55,040 nucleotides of DNA from Mesorhizobium silamurunense (GCF_014843825.1 NZ_JHQR01000040.1:1-55040); one strand, 5' to 3'. Numbered from the stretch's first letter, positions 8,852 to 19,403 are shown. Notes: a model not told the origin generated them from the sequence alone. Numbers and translations are program-made.

Positions 8852-9187
8852 CTACTTCCTGTAACTGGCGATCCTGAGCAGGATAAAGGCCGGCACGACG
8901 ATCGCGGCACCGAGCAGGATATAGCCCAGGAAGCGGTCGATGGCGTGGAAGCCGAGATTCCACAAATCGACGAAGAACTGGCGGATGCCATAGAACACAT
9001 CCATCGGGCTCCAGCCGAAGGCGTGCATGACGAGGCCGACGAGGAAGGAAACCACCAGCAGCTTCACGAGCACCCTGAGTGGCGTATCGCCGAGGAAGCG
9101 TGTCAGTGCGGACAAGGCCGTTCTCCGGTTCGAGCTGCCCCGATTCGGCAGCGCGACTTCAGAAATACGCACTCGGCTGTTCGGCAT
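8852..9187 (-). CDS. Small integral membrane protein (DUF6460-like)
   Basis: 111 residues from the ATG at 9187 (MPNSRVRISEVALP). Two hydrophobic segments are seen, VLVKLLVVSFLVGLVMHAFG and FLGYILLGAAIVVPAFILL, joined by an aromatic stretch, with a short basic tail at the C-terminus. It matches the pattern of a conserved rhizobial two-TM protein family; function unknown. Convergent with the deacetylase, 12 bases apart. The frame extends to 9295 but without support. Confidence 0.78.
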   Translation of the reverse strand: MPNSRVRISEVALPNRGSSNRRTALSALTRFLGDTPLRVLVKLLVVSFLVGLVMHAFGWSPMDVFYGIRQFFVDLWNLGFHAIDRFLGYILLGAAIVVPAFILLRIASYRK

Positions 9188-9312
9188 CAAGCAGGCGCGC
9201 CATTGTCGGCCAGATAGCGCGTATGAACCTGACGGGGCGTCGAAACATATCCAAGGTTCGCGACGAGAGCCGATTGCTTGAGGCACTGCCATCATGGTAA
9301 CGAGGCTGCTGC

Positions 9313-9386
9313 GCGGGTATGATGTAATGGTAGCCTGTCAGCTTCCCAAGCTGAACGCGCGGGTTCGATTCCCGCTACCCGCTCCA
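9313..9386 (+). tRNA. tRNA-Gly (anticodon CCC)
   Basis: A full cloverleaf: acceptor arms GCGGGTA (9313-9319) and TACCCGC (9376-9382), discriminator T and encoded CCA (9384-9386); anticodon stem TCAGC/GCTGA around loop TTCCCAA, giving anticodon CCC; T loop GGGTTCGATTCCC. 74 bases long. Confidence 0.97.
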
Positions 9387-9540
9387 CCTTGCAACGCAAG
9401 GGTTTGAGCCAGACTTCGCCAGCGGCCATTGCGCAGTTTTACATTGGGTTCTACGCGACCGATTCCCAGCCGGTCTGGTTCGACACTCAGGCCAAGCGGT
9501 ATGCGCAATGGTGAAGTCGGTGGTTTGCAAGCAAAGCTTT

Positions 9541-9566
9541 GGGTCTTGCACACCAATGCAAGACCC
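9541..9566. other. Perfect stem-loop downstream of tRNA-Gly
   Basis: Arms GGGTCTTGCA (9541-9550) and TGCAAGACCC (9557-9566) with loop CACCAA. It lies between the tRNA and the stop of the Tat protein gene. Neither side has a T tract, so it is a 3'-end processing or protein-binding hairpin rather than a standard terminator. The rest of the 9387-9614 gap shows nothing I recognise. Confidence 0.6.
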
Positions 9567-9614
9567 CGGTCTGCAATTCACCCTGGCAGGCGCCGGTGCG
9601 TGGTTGCTATCGTC

Positions 9615-9959
9615 CTAGAGCCAGAACCCGATCCAGACACGGCGGCGCCAGCAGCGGACATGACGCCGACCATAGCGCCAGTAGCGGCGGCAGACCCTTC
9701 TCCAGACCCGCCGGCGGCGACGACGGCGGTAGTACCGATCGCGGTAGTAGCGACGGCGGCGGTAATAGTACTGAGCCGGCTGCAGCAGATCGGCCTGCTC
9801 ATCCTCCTCGTAGATGCCCGGATCCGGCTTATCCAATTCATCGAGAATTCCGTTGCCTTTGGGGACGCCGGCAACCGCCTTGCCCGGTCCGGCCAGGCCT
9901 GCAAGTGCCGCTGCCCCCGCAACGCCAAGCATTCCAGTCAGAAACAACCGACGTTCCAT
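9615..9959 (-). CDS. Tat-exported small protein with Arg/Tyr/Trp-rich tail
   Basis: 114 residues. The N-terminus is a twin-arginine signal (MERRLFLTGMLGVAGAAALA, cut near AVA-G at about 31), followed by an acidic linker (DELDKPDPGIYEEDEQ) and a C-terminal half made almost only of Arg, Tyr and Trp (for example YYYRRRRYYRDRYYRRRR). GGGAGG precedes the ATG. I do not recognise a domain. The tail is highly cationic and aromatic, so binding to a polyanion (lipopolysaccharide, nucleic acid, polyphosphate) is a guess. The Tat route would suit a protein folded before export. The opposite strand of this composition also stays open, but only this frame has a start signal and a signal peptide. Confidence 0.7.
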   Translation of the reverse strand: MERRLFLTGMLGVAGAAALAGLAGPGKAVAGVPKGNGILDELDKPDPGIYEEDEQADLLQPAQYYYRRRRYYRDRYYRRRRRRRVWRRVCRRYWRYGRRHVRCWRRRVWIGFWL

Positions 9960-10063
9960 CGAAACCTCCCGAGCTGTTGAGCATCGACAACTCGTCCGTC
10001 ACCCGGAAACAGGCTCAGCGAGCCGCCGCTCGGTTTGAACGTGCAAGTAGCATTCTCGTTCCA

Positions 10064-11053
10064 TTACCCCACTTCACGCAAAATGAAGTCGTGCAGCATC
10101 TTGGCGGCGGGCGAGAGCACGCGGTTCTTGACCGTAATCAGGCTGTAAGGCCTGACTTCGATGTCGAATTCGGTCTGCACCACGTCGATCGCTCCCGCCA
10201 GCCCGTCGGCGCTCTGGATGAACTTGGCCACCTGGACCGAAACGGGGGCGATGGCGTCGGATTGCGCCACCATCACCAGCGTCAAGAGCAGCGAAGAGGT
10301 GTTGAGGATGCGGTCGGGAAGCGGGATGTTGCGGTTCAGGAAATTGCTTTCCATCGCCTGGCGCAGCGGCGAGCCGCCGGACTGGAAGACCCAGTCATAG
10401 GCGGCCGTCTCCTCCAGACCGACCATCCTGCCGCTGGCAAGCGGATGGCCGCGGCGCACGATCAGGCAGGCCTTCTCGATGCCGATGACACGCGATTCGA
10501 ACAGCCGCGGATTGAGGTCGTCGGGAATGCGGGCGATGATGAAGTCGTGGCGGGAGGCGATCAGCTCGCGGGCAAGCACATTCGACGTCTCCACCTGCAT
10601 CGTGATCTCGATGCGCGGGTAGATGCGGCGGATCTCGCGAATCGCCGGCACGGCCAACTCGATCGCCGGCGCGGTCACGGCGCCGAGGAACACCGAGCCG
10701 CCTTTGCCGGCCTTGAGCTCCGAAATCTCGCGGTCGGCTTCGCGCATCTCGAGCAGGATCGAGCGGGCGCGCCTGGCGAGCGCCTGGCCGTAAGGGGTGA
10801 GGGTTACGCCGCGCGGCAGCCGCTCGCACAACTTCACGTCGAGCACCGCTTCCATCTCGGCGATCATGCGCGAGGCGGCCGGCTGGGAGATGTTCATCAC
10901 CTGGGCGGCGGCGCTCACCCGTCCGTGATCGTCGAGGGCGGCGATCATGCGCATATGGCGCAGGCTCAAACCGCTGCGCAAGAGTGTTTCCCCGTCGCCC
11001 GGGAGCTTCTCGTAACTTACTGAAATCGCATCAGGATCGCGCAACGCCGCCAT
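10064..11053 (-). CDS. gbpR: LysR-type regulator GbpR (galactose-binding protein regulator)
   Basis: 329 residues: LysR helix-turn-helix at about 33-90 (MIAALDDHGRVSAAAQVMNI, then SQPAASRMIAEMEAVL) and a periplasmic-binding-like effector domain (AVTAPAIELAVPAIREIRR onward). Gene order, divergent from chvE, is that of Agrobacterium and Rhizobium, where GbpR activates chvE in response to arabinose, fucose and galactose. That role is taken from the family and synteny. Start ATG at 11053. Inverted repeats in the gbpR-chvE space are candidate operators. Confidence 0.9.
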   Translation of the reverse strand: MAALRDPDAISVSYEKLPGDGETLLRSGLSLRHMRMIAALDDHGRVSAAAQVMNISQPAASRMIAEMEAVLDVKLCERLPRGVTLTPYGQALARRARSILLEMREADREISELKAGKGGSVFLGAVTAPAIELAVPAIREIRRIYPRIEITMQVETSNVLARELIASRHDFIIARIPDDLNPRLFESRVIGIEKACLIVRRGHPLASGRMVGLEETAAYDWVFQSGGSPLRQAMESNFLNRNIPLPDRILNTSSLLLTLVMVAQSDAIAPVSVQVAKFIQSADGLAGAIDVVQTEFDIEVRPYSLITVKNRVLSPAAKMLHDFILREVG

Positions 11054-11096
11054 GATTTCCGAGCCTCTCCGCCAGTTCTCTGCCGCACGCTAAACC

Positions 11097-11112
11097 ATAC
11101 CAGTTTCGGTAT
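11097..11112. promoter_or_regulatory. Candidate GbpR operator
   Basis: Inverted repeat ATACC-AGTTTC-GGTAT, 44 bases before the gbpR start and 234 before chvE. The spacing of the T..A ends resembles LysR-type sites, and its place between the divergent genes fits autoregulation plus activation. Inference only. Confidence 0.45.
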
Positions 11113-11132
11113 AGCAACCACCAAAGATCGCA

Positions 11133-11150
11133 TTTGACAGTTATGTCAAA
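11133..11150. promoter_or_regulatory. Second inverted repeat in the gbpR-chvE space
   Basis: Perfect palindrome TTTGACA-GTTA-TGTCAAA. It contains a TTGACA that could be a -35 element for chvE, but no convincing -10 follows at 17 bases. It may be bound by a second regulator. The remaining roughly 190 bases before chvE would form a long untranslated leader with no recognised element. Confidence 0.4.
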
Positions 11151-11345
11151 GGAACACACCCTTCGCGCGTTCCGAGGCGCAACGATCGGCAACGAGCAAA
11201 ATCGTATCGATTGAAACTGCGTCGCGGGGCCGATTGGGAGGATACCGGAGATCGATAAAGCCGACAGAGGCGCGATTGCGCTTCTGCTCGACTGCGCGGC
11301 CCGCGAAGCCCCGAGGTGTCGCGTCCATCAACCAGGGAGAGTAAT

Positions 11346-12416
11346 GTGAAAATCATCAAGACGCTGGCCGCTGTCGCGGCCCTTGGCATTGCCGCCACGA
11401 CCTATTCGGCGCACGCAGCCGACAAGGGTCTCGTCGGCGTGCTGATGCCGACCAAGACCTCGCAGCGCTGGATCAACGACGGCGACGCCGTCAAGTCCCA
11501 GCTCGAAGCGCTCGGCTACACGGTCGACCTGCAATATGCGCAGGACGATATCCCGAACCAGCTCAGCCAGCTGGAAAACGAAATCACCAAGGGCCCGAAG
11601 GCGCTGATCATCGCCTCGATCGACGGCACCACCATGGCCGATGCGCTGCAGAAGGCCAACGATGCCGGCGTCGTCACCGTCGCCTATGACCGCCTGATCA
11701 AGAAGACCCCGAACGTTGACTACTACACCACCTTCGATAATTTCGGCGTCGGCGTCATCCAGGCGAATTCCCTGGTCAAGGGCCTCAAGGAGCGCTTCGC
11801 GAACACCAAGCCGTGGAACGTCGAATTGTTCGGCGGCTCGCCGGACGATAACAACGCCTTCTTCTTCTACAACGGCGCGATGTCGGTCCTGCAGCCGCTG
11901 ATCGACGACGGCTCGATCAAGATCAAGTCCGGCCAGATGGGCATGGACAAGGTCGGCACGCTGCGCTGGCTGGCCGCCACCGCCCAGGCGCGCATGGACA
12001 ACCTGCTCTCGGCCAACTATTCGGACGGCAGCCGCGTCGATGGCGTTCTGTCGCCCTATGACGGCCTGTCGCGCGGCATCACCGCCTCACTGCGCGCCGT
12101 CGGTTACGGCACGGACGCTCAGCCCTGGCCGATCGTGACCGGCCAGGACGCCGAGACCGCCTCGGTCAAGCTGATCATCTCGGGCGAGCAGTATTCGACC
12201 GTGTTCAAGGACACTCGCGAATTGGCCAAGGCCACCGTGCAGCTGGTCGACAAGGTGCTCTCCGGCGGCAAGCCCGACGGCCTCGACGACAAGACCTACA
12301 ACAACGACGTCAAGGTCGTTCCCTCGATCCTCTTGACGCCGCATGAGGTCGACAAGTCGAACTACCAGGCGCAGGTCGTCGACTCCGGCTACATCAAGGC
12401 CGACGAGCTGAAGTAA
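11346..12416 (+). CDS. chvE: Multiple sugar-binding periplasmic protein ChvE
   Basis: 356 residues starting with GTG at 11346, preceded by GGGAGAG. Signal peptide [20 protein letters not shown], cut after AHA near residue 24, then a ribose/galactose-binding-protein fold ([19 protein letters not shown] at the start of lobe 1, [15 protein letters not shown] in the hinge region). Captures arabinose, galactose, glucose, xylose and similar sugars for the GguAB importer; in Agrobacterium it also feeds chemotaxis and VirA sensing. First gene of the operon; a hairpin follows it. Confidence 0.95.
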   Translation: MKIIKTLAAVAALGIAATTYSAHAADKGLVGVLMPTKTSQRWINDGDAVKSQLEALGYTVDLQYAQDDIPNQLSQLENEITKGPKALIIASIDGTTMADALQKANDAGVVTVAYDRLIKKTPNVDYYTTFDNFGVGVIQANSLVKGLKERFANTKPWNVELFGGSPDDNNAFFFYNGAMSVLQPLIDDGSIKIKSGQMGMDKVGTLRWLAATAQARMDNLLSANYSDGSRVDGVLSPYDGLSRGITASLRAVGYGTDAQPWPIVTGQDAETASVKLIISGEQYSTVFKDTRELAKATVQLVDKVLSGGKPDGLDDKTYNNDVKVVPSILLTPHEVDKSNYQAQVVDSGYIKADELK

Positions 12417-12432
12417 TCTTGCCTCAAAGGAA

Positions 12433-12462
12433 GGGGTCCTGCGCGACGCAGGGCCCCTTTTC
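12433..12462 (+). terminator. Intra-operon hairpin/terminator after chvE
   Basis: Arms GGGGTCCTGCG and CGCAGGGCCCC around CGA, followed by TTTT. It lies between chvE and gguA. It would end or stabilise most chvE transcripts so that the binding protein is made in excess over the membrane components. Confidence 0.8.
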
Positions 12463-12605
12463 GTTCAGAAGCGAGCCCGGTATTGTTTTTGCCGGCCTCT
12501 GCAGCGCCCATGCGCCGACGCTGCGCGGGCAAGACTGCAGTATGTTGATTTCGCGCATGACACTTTCCGGAAATGGAAGGCATGCGCCAGGGAGCGGAAT
12601 TCCTG

Positions 12606-14136
<1,531 letters not shown>

Positions 14137-14150
<14 letters not shown>

Positions 14151-15429
14151 CGCTCCCGCGCCGCAGAGCGGCATCGCCGAGGACGTCAAGCAGGGTCCGC
14201 GCGTCGCCGTCTCGGCCTTGACGACCAACCTGCGCGAATACGGTCTGATCATCGCGCTGATCGTCATCATGCTGTTCTTCCAGTACACCACGTCGGGAAC
14301 GTTGTTCAAACCGGTCAACCTCAGCAACCTGGTGCAGCAGAACTCGTTCATCATCGTGATGGCGCTTGGCATGCTGCTGGTGATCGTTGCAGGCTACATC
14401 GATCTCAGCGTGGGGTCCGTCGCCGGCTTCATCGGCGCTCTTGCCGCGATGATGATGGTCATCTGGCCGCTCGGGATATTCAGCAATCCGCTGGTCGTCT
14501 CCATCGTCTGCCTGATCGTCGGCGCGCTCATCGGCGCGGCGCAAGGCTACTGGATCGCCTATCACCGGATACCGAGCTTCATCGTGACGCTGGCGGGCAT
14601 GCTGATCTTCCGCGGCATCTGCCAGGCGCTGCTTGGCGGCGGCTCCTCGGTGGGTCCGCTTCCCGACAGCTTCAAGGCGTTGAGCTCCGGCTTCATCCCG
14701 GACGTCATCGGCCCGCTGACGCTGATCCCGCCGACGGTGAATGCCGCCGGCAAGACCATCGTCGGCAGCGGCCTCACGCTGCACATGACGACGGTGGTGC
14801 TGGGCGTGGTGGCGGTGCTCGCCTATGCCTATTTCGGCCTGAGGGCACGCCGCAAGCGCGAGCGCCATGGCTATGAGGCCGAGCCTTTCCCCCTGTTCGT
14901 CATCAAGACGCTGGTCGGCAGCGCGCTGGCCCTGTTCCTAGTGTTCCAGTTCGCCAGCTACCGCGGCCTGCCGGTGGTGCTTCTGGTGATGGGCGTGCTG
15001 ATCTCGCTGTTCGTCTTCGTCACCAAGCGCATGACCATCGGCCGCCGTATCTATGCGATGGGCGGCAACGCCAAGGCGGCGCAGCTGTCGGGCATCAACA
15101 CCGAAAGGCTGACGCTGCTCGTCTTCATCAACATGGGCGTGCTGTCGGCGCTCGGCGGCCTGATCATCGCGGCCCGCCTCGGCCAGGCGGTGCCGGCGGC
15201 CGGTCTCGGCAGCGAGCTCGACGTGATCGCCGCCGTCTTCATCGGCGGCGCTTCGGCGATGGGCGGCGTCGGGCAGGTCATCGGCGCCGTGGTCGGCGGC
15301 TTCATCATGGGCGTCATGAACAACGGCATGTCGATCATGGGCGTCAATGTCGACTGGCAGCAGGTGGTCAAGGGCCTGGTGCTGCTCGGTGCCGTGATCT
15401 TCGACGTCTACAACAAGAACAAGGCTTAA
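14137..15429 (+). CDS. gguB: Sugar ABC importer permease GguB (MmsB type)
   Basis: 430 residues with about ten to twelve membrane helices, longer than RbsC because of a mid-protein cytosolic insert ([16 protein letters not shown]), as in the multiple-monosaccharide group. The CUT2 permease motifs [19 protein letters not shown] and [15 protein letters not shown] are present. Overlaps gguA by 14 bases. Forms the inner-membrane channel for sugars delivered by ChvE. Confidence 0.95.
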
Positions 15430-15637
15430 CGGCCGGAGGCAAGGACTAAGGAGGCATACGGGTTCTAGATCGCGGAGCTGCCGGCAACCCGTTGGCGCGA
15501 AGAAGTCCCGGAAGGACCAGGCTCGCGAGCGCAATCCGGAGCAAGAGTTTCAACCGTGGCACGGATCGGTTCCGGGCCGCGCCGGTCAGGGTTTGCCATC
15601 GGCAGCCGGGCCAAGGCAAAAGAGAGAGGGTTTCATC

Positions 15638-16627
15638 ATGCTGATTTCCCAGATCCTCGACGACGCCGAGACGATCCGCGTCGTTGCCCGCAGCGGCGGC
15701 AAGACCCGGATCATCAACGGCGCGCGCAGCGTCTATTCGCTGGCGATGGAGGCGGCCCGCACCGGCACCGGCCTCGAAGCCCTGATCGAGCGCAAGGGCT
15801 ATGGCGAGACGGTCGATCTCGATGCCGCCTACAAGAAGGGGCGGCTGGTGTCGCCGATCAACCATCCGGACCCGGCGCATCTGCACCTTACCGGCACGGG
15901 ATTGACGCATCTCGGCTCTGCGGCGACGCGCGATTCCATGCACAAGAAGCTCAGCGACGGCGAAGAGCAGCTCACCGATTCCATGAAGATGTTCCGCATG
16001 GGGCTGGAAGGCGGCAAGCCGGCGAAGGGCCAGATCGGCGTGCAGCCGGAATGGTTCTACAAGGGCAACGGCACCATGGCGGTGGCGCCGGGTGCAGCAC
16101 TTATGTCGCCAGCCTTCGCGCAGGACGCCGGCGAGGAGCCGGAGATCGCCGGCATCTATGTCATCGGCGACGACGGCGCGCCGTTCCGTGTCGGCTTTAC
16201 GCTGTCCAACGAATTCTCCGACCACGTGACCGAACGGGTGAACTATCTGTTCCTCGCCCACTCCAAGCTGCGCAACGCCTCGTTCGGGCCGGAGATCCTG
16301 ATCGGCGACCTGCCCGCCGACATCAGGGGCTCATCGCGGATTTATCGCGACGGCAAGGTGCTTTGGGAAAAGCCGTTCCTGTCGGGCGAAGCGAACATGT
16401 CGCACACCATTGCCAATCTCGAGCATCACCATTTCAAATATTCGGCGTTCCGCCAGCCCGGCGACGTGCATGTGCACATGTTCGGCACCGCCACACTCTC
16501 CTTCGCCGACGGCGTCAGGACCGAAGAAGGCGATACCTTCGAGATCGAGGCGAAGGATTTCGGCCTGCCGCTGCGCAACCCGCTGGAGATCGAAAAGCCG
16601 GTGAAGGTGGCGGTGAAGGCGCTGTGA
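15638..16627 (+). CDS. gguC: GguC, AraD1-family FAH-fold protein
   Basis: 329 residues, last gene of the ggu locus, 208 bases after gguB. ATG at 15638 is preceded by GAGAGAGGG. The protein belongs to the fumarylacetoacetate-hydrolase-like fold (GIYVIGDDGAPFRVGFTLSNEF, then HVHMFGTATLSFADGV). Members of this AraD1/GguC group are linked to L-arabinonate-type sugar-acid dehydration, so it may process a sugar acid from pentoses taken up by ChvE-GguAB. The exact reaction is not proven for GguC. The gguB-gguC gap shows no recognised element. Confidence 0.88.
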   Translation: MLISQILDDAETIRVVARSGGKTRIINGARSVYSLAMEAARTGTGLEALIERKGYGETVDLDAAYKKGRLVSPINHPDPAHLHLTGTGLTHLGSAATRDSMHKKLSDGEEQLTDSMKMFRMGLEGGKPAKGQIGVQPEWFYKGNGTMAVAPGAALMSPAFAQDAGEEPEIAGIYVIGDDGAPFRVGFTLSNEFSDHVTERVNYLFLAHSKLRNASFGPEILIGDLPADIRGSSRIYRDGKVLWEKPFLSGEANMSHTIANLEHHHFKYSAFRQPGDVHVHMFGTATLSFADGVRTEEGDTFEIEAKDFGLPLRNPLEIEKPVKVAVKAL

Positions 16628-16633
16628 GGGGGT

Positions 16634-16653
16634 GATCTCCCCCGGGGGAGATC
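16634..16653. terminator. 20-bp palindrome between convergent gguC and dcd
   Basis: GATCTCCCCCGGGGGAGATC, a perfect palindrome just after the gguC stop and before the dcd stop. It matches a fragment of a repeat common in Mesorhizobium intergenic regions and can serve both strands as a transcript end, although no T tract follows. Confidence 0.6.
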
Positions 16654-16666
16654 GGCAGCTTCGACC

Positions 16667-17761
16667 TCAGCGCGCGGCGCGGAAATGCTTGGAGAGCTTC
16701 AGTCCCTGCGCCTGATAGTTGGAGCCGAGATCGCTGCCGTAGAGCGCCTGAGGGCGCTTGAGCATATGCTCGTAGACCAGGCGCCCGACGATCTGGCCGT
16801 GGTCGAGGATGAATGGCACCTCGTGGCTGCGCACCTCGAGCACCGCGCGGCTGCCGCTGCCGCCGGCGGCGGAGTGGCCGAAGCCTGGATCGAAGAAGCC
16901 GGCATAGTGGACGCGGAACTCGCCGACCAGCGGGTCGAAGGGCGTCATCTCGGCGGCATAGAGCGGCGGCACGTGCACGGCTTCGCGAGAGACCAGGATG
17001 TAGAACTCGTCCGGGTCGAGCACCAGTTCGCCGGCGCCGCTCTTGTAGAGCGGCTCCCAGAAGTCGACGACATCCTGCGCGGCGCGCTTGTCGACGTCGA
17101 CGAGGCCGGTGTGGTGCTTGCCGCGATAGCCGACAAGACCGTCCTTGTCGCCGTCGAGATCGATGGAGAGCGCTATGCCGCCGCCGGAGATGTTGGGGGG
17201 CTCGGTGGCGACCAGCATCTCGGCGCGATGGAGGTCGCGCAATTCGCGCTCCGACAGCAGCGCGTTGCCGGTGCGGAAGCGTATCTGCGACAACCGCGAG
17301 CCGGCACGCACGATGATCGGGAAGGTGCGCGGGCTGACCTCGAGGTAGAGCGGGCCACGATAGCCGGCGGCGATCTTGTCGAACTCGTGGCCGCGGTCGG
17401 TCATGACACGCGTGAAGATGTCCAGCCGCCCGGTCGAACTCTTCGGGTTGGCCGAGGCCGAGACTTCCGCCGGCAGCGCCAGGCTTTCGAGCAGCGGCAC
17501 GATGTAGACGCAGCCCGTCTCCAGCACCGCGCCTTCGGTAAGGCTGATCTCGTGCAGCTTCAGCCGTTCGAGCTTATCGGCCACAAGGTGATCGGGGCCG
17601 GGCAGGAAGGAGGCGCGCACGCGGAAGGCCGTGTCGCCCAGTCTCAGATCGAGGCTGGCCGGCTGGATCTGGTTGGTGTCGAGCGCGCGCGGCGATTTCA
17701 GCGCGCCCGCCTCGAACAGCGCCGCGATGTCCTGATCGGGAAGAATGCCTGTCTGCCGCAA
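16667..17761 (-). CDS. dcd: 2'-deoxycytidine 5'-triphosphate deaminase (long form)
   Basis: 364 residues, about twice the E. coli enzyme; this is the duplicated alphaproteobacterial form. The first half has the trimeric dUTPase-fold motif ANPKSSTGRLDIFTRV and the catalytic-glutamate region LYLEVSPRTFPIIV; the second half repeats the fold (FILDHGQIVGRLVYEHM). It converts dCTP to dUTP for thymidylate synthesis in the cytosol. Start ATG at 17761. Convergent with gguC. Confidence 0.92.
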   Translation of the reverse strand: MRQTGILPDQDIAALFEAGALKSPRALDTNQIQPASLDLRLGDTAFRVRASFLPGPDHLVADKLERLKLHEISLTEGAVLETGCVYIVPLLESLALPAEVSASANPKSSTGRLDIFTRVMTDRGHEFDKIAAGYRGPLYLEVSPRTFPIIVRAGSRLSQIRFRTGNALLSERELRDLHRAEMLVATEPPNISGGGIALSIDLDGDKDGLVGYRGKHHTGLVDVDKRAAQDVVDFWEPLYKSGAGELVLDPDEFYILVSREAVHVPPLYAAEMTPFDPLVGEFRVHYAGFFDPGFGHSAAGGSGSRAVLEVRSHEVPFILDHGQIVGRLVYEHMLKRPQALYGSDLGSNYQAQGLKLSKHFRAAR

Positions 17762-17774
17762 GGTCTGGCTCCGC

Positions 17775-17880
17775 TAGAGCAATTCACCGTTTCACGGAAA
17801 CGGCGAACCGCTCTACCTTTTTGTTTTGACGCAATTCCGGACGGAAAACCGTTTCACACTTTTCCTGGAATTGCTCTAAG
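17775..17880. repeat. Rhizobial palindromic repeat, AGAGCAATTC type
   Basis: About 105 bases bounded by AGAGCAATTC on the left and GGAATTGCTCTAA on the right, with internal CCGTTTCACGGAAACGG and AAAACCGTTTCACACTTTT segments. The ends are inverted copies of each other. It lies just before the dcd start and may include part of its promoter. Family assignment is from recognition. Confidence 0.75.
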
Positions 17881-17979
17881 GCCGGGCAAACGCATAGTCG
17901 CAGGCTCCTGCCTGGTACAAACCTCTTAATCAAGCCGGCAATTGACGCAAGCGCGGGCGAGGTCTAAAGGGTCGTTATC

Positions 17980-18036
17980 CCGTGGTGATTTGGCCGGTCG
18001 GCTTGCAGCCACGTTAAACAAGTCGCTAAAGGACCG
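17980..18036 (+). ncRNA. SAM-II riboswitch aptamer in the metZ leader
   Basis: Sequence closely matches the SAM-II class found before metA/metZ in alphaproteobacteria. P1 is CGTGG (17981-17985) with CCACG (18009-18013); the first loop carries TGATTTGGCCGGTC and the 3' strand GTTAAACAAGTCGCTAAAGG, in the conserved order. GGTC (17996-17999) can pair with GACC (18032-18035) to make the pseudoknot. Binds S-adenosylmethionine and lowers metZ expression. Confidence 0.93.
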
Positions 18037-18057
18037 CTGGCCGCAAGGCCGTATGGG

Positions 18058-18087
18058 ACCGGTTGCGACATCGCGGCCGGTTTTTTT
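18058..18087 (+). terminator. Intrinsic terminator between SAM-II aptamer and metZ
   Basis: Arms ACCGGTTGCGA (18058-18068) and TCGCGGCCGGT (18071-18081), with two G-U wobbles, followed by seven T. It lies 18 bases before the metZ ATG on the same strand, so it must be regulated for metZ to be expressed; see the riboswitch finding. Confidence 0.85.
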
Positions 18088-18105
18088 GTGTTTGGAAGTA
18101 GGGCG

Positions 18106-19293
18106 ATGACCAAGACGCGCAACTGGAAGGCTCAGACGGCACTCGTGCATAGCGGAACACTGCGTTCCGGCTTCGGCGAGACCGCCGAGGCAATGTATCT
18201 CACCCAAGGCTATGTTTACGAAACGGCGCAAGCGGCGGAGGCCCGTTTCAAGGGCGAGGAGCCGGGCTTCATCTATTCGCGCTACGCCAACCCGACGGTC
18301 GACATGTTCGAGAAGCGCATGTGCGCGCTGGAAGGCGCGGAAGACGCCCGCGCCACCGCTTCCGGCATGGCCGCGGTCAGCGCCGCGCTGCTCTGCAGCG
18401 TCAAGGCCGGCGACCATATCGTCGCGGCGCGGGCGCTGTTCGGCTCCTGCCGCTGGGTGGTCGAGACGCTGGCGCCGCGCTACGGCATCGAGGCGACGCT
18501 GGTCGACGGCACCGACATCGCCAACTGGGAAAAAGCGGTCAGGCCGAACACCAAGCTGTTCTTCCTGGAAAGCCCGACCAACCCGACGCTGGAAGTGGTC
18601 GACATCGCCGCCGTCGCCGCGCTCGCCAACACGATCGGCGCGCGCGTGATCGTCGACAATGTGTTCGCCACGCCGCTGCAGCAGAAGCCCTTGCAGCTCG
18701 GCGCCCATATCGTGGTCTATTCGGCGACCAAGCATATCGACGGACAGGGCCGCTGCCTCGGCGGCGTCATCCTGTCGGACAAGAAGTGGATCGACGAGAA
18801 CCTGCACGACTATTTCCGCCACACCGGCCCGAGCCTGTCGCCCTTCAACGCCTGGACGCTGCTCAAGGGCCTAGAGACGCTGCCGCTGCGCGTGCGCCAG
18901 CAGACCGAGAGCGCCGGCAAGATCGCGGACTTCCTGGCCGGACGCCCGGAGATCGCCCGCGTCATCTATCCGGGCCGTGCCGACCATCCGCAGGCGGATG
19001 TCGTCAGGAAGCAGATGTCGGGCGGCTCGACGCTGATCTGCCTCGACGTCAAGGGCGGCAAGCAGGCGGCCTTCGCCTTCCAGAACGCGCTCGACATCGT
19101 GCTGATCTCCAACAATCTAGGCGACGCCAAGAGCCTGATCACGCACCCGGCGACGACGACGCACAAGAACCTGAGCGACGAGGCGCGTGCCGAGCTCGGC
19201 ATCGGGCCAGGCACGCTGCGTCTTTCTGTGGGGCTTGAGGACGCCGACGACCTGCTAGCCGACATCGAACAGGCGCTGAAGGCCGCCAGATAG
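18106..19293 (+). CDS. metZ: O-succinylhomoserine sulfhydrylase
   Basis: 395 residues of the Cys/Met-metabolism PLP family (fold type I). It makes homocysteine from O-succinylhomoserine and sulfide in methionine synthesis. The PLP lysine is in VYSATKHIDGQGRCLGG; the substrate region YSRYANPTVDMFEKRM and the C-terminal GTLRLSVGLEDADDL are typical. ATG at 18106 with GGAAGTAGGG before it. Controlled by the SAM-II leader. It could be called cystathionine gamma-synthase-like, but the riboswitch and length favour MetZ. Confidence 0.94.
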   Translation: MTKTRNWKAQTALVHSGTLRSGFGETAEAMYLTQGYVYETAQAAEARFKGEEPGFIYSRYANPTVDMFEKRMCALEGAEDARATASGMAAVSAALLCSVKAGDHIVAARALFGSCRWVVETLAPRYGIEATLVDGTDIANWEKAVRPNTKLFFLESPTNPTLEVVDIAAVAALANTIGARVIVDNVFATPLQQKPLQLGAHIVVYSATKHIDGQGRCLGGVILSDKKWIDENLHDYFRHTGPSLSPFNAWTLLKGLETLPLRVRQQTESAGKIADFLAGRPEIARVIYPGRADHPQADVVRKQMSGGSTLICLDVKGGKQAAFAFQNALDIVLISNNLGDAKSLITHPATTTHKNLSDEARAELGIGPGTLRLSVGLEDADDLLADIEQALKAAR

Positions 19294-19403
19294 CTGCGCT
19301 CAGACCGGCAACTTCTCCGGTTTGACGCGACAATGCTGCGGGCAGCGTTTCGACAGCCCTGACCGAACGCACCTCCAAGCGCCAAAGTCGCCTCAAGCTG
19401 CGG

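Noticed and set aside
9541..9566. Rho-independent terminator for the tRNA
   Set aside because: Perfect stem but no T tract on either side; listed only as a stem-loop.
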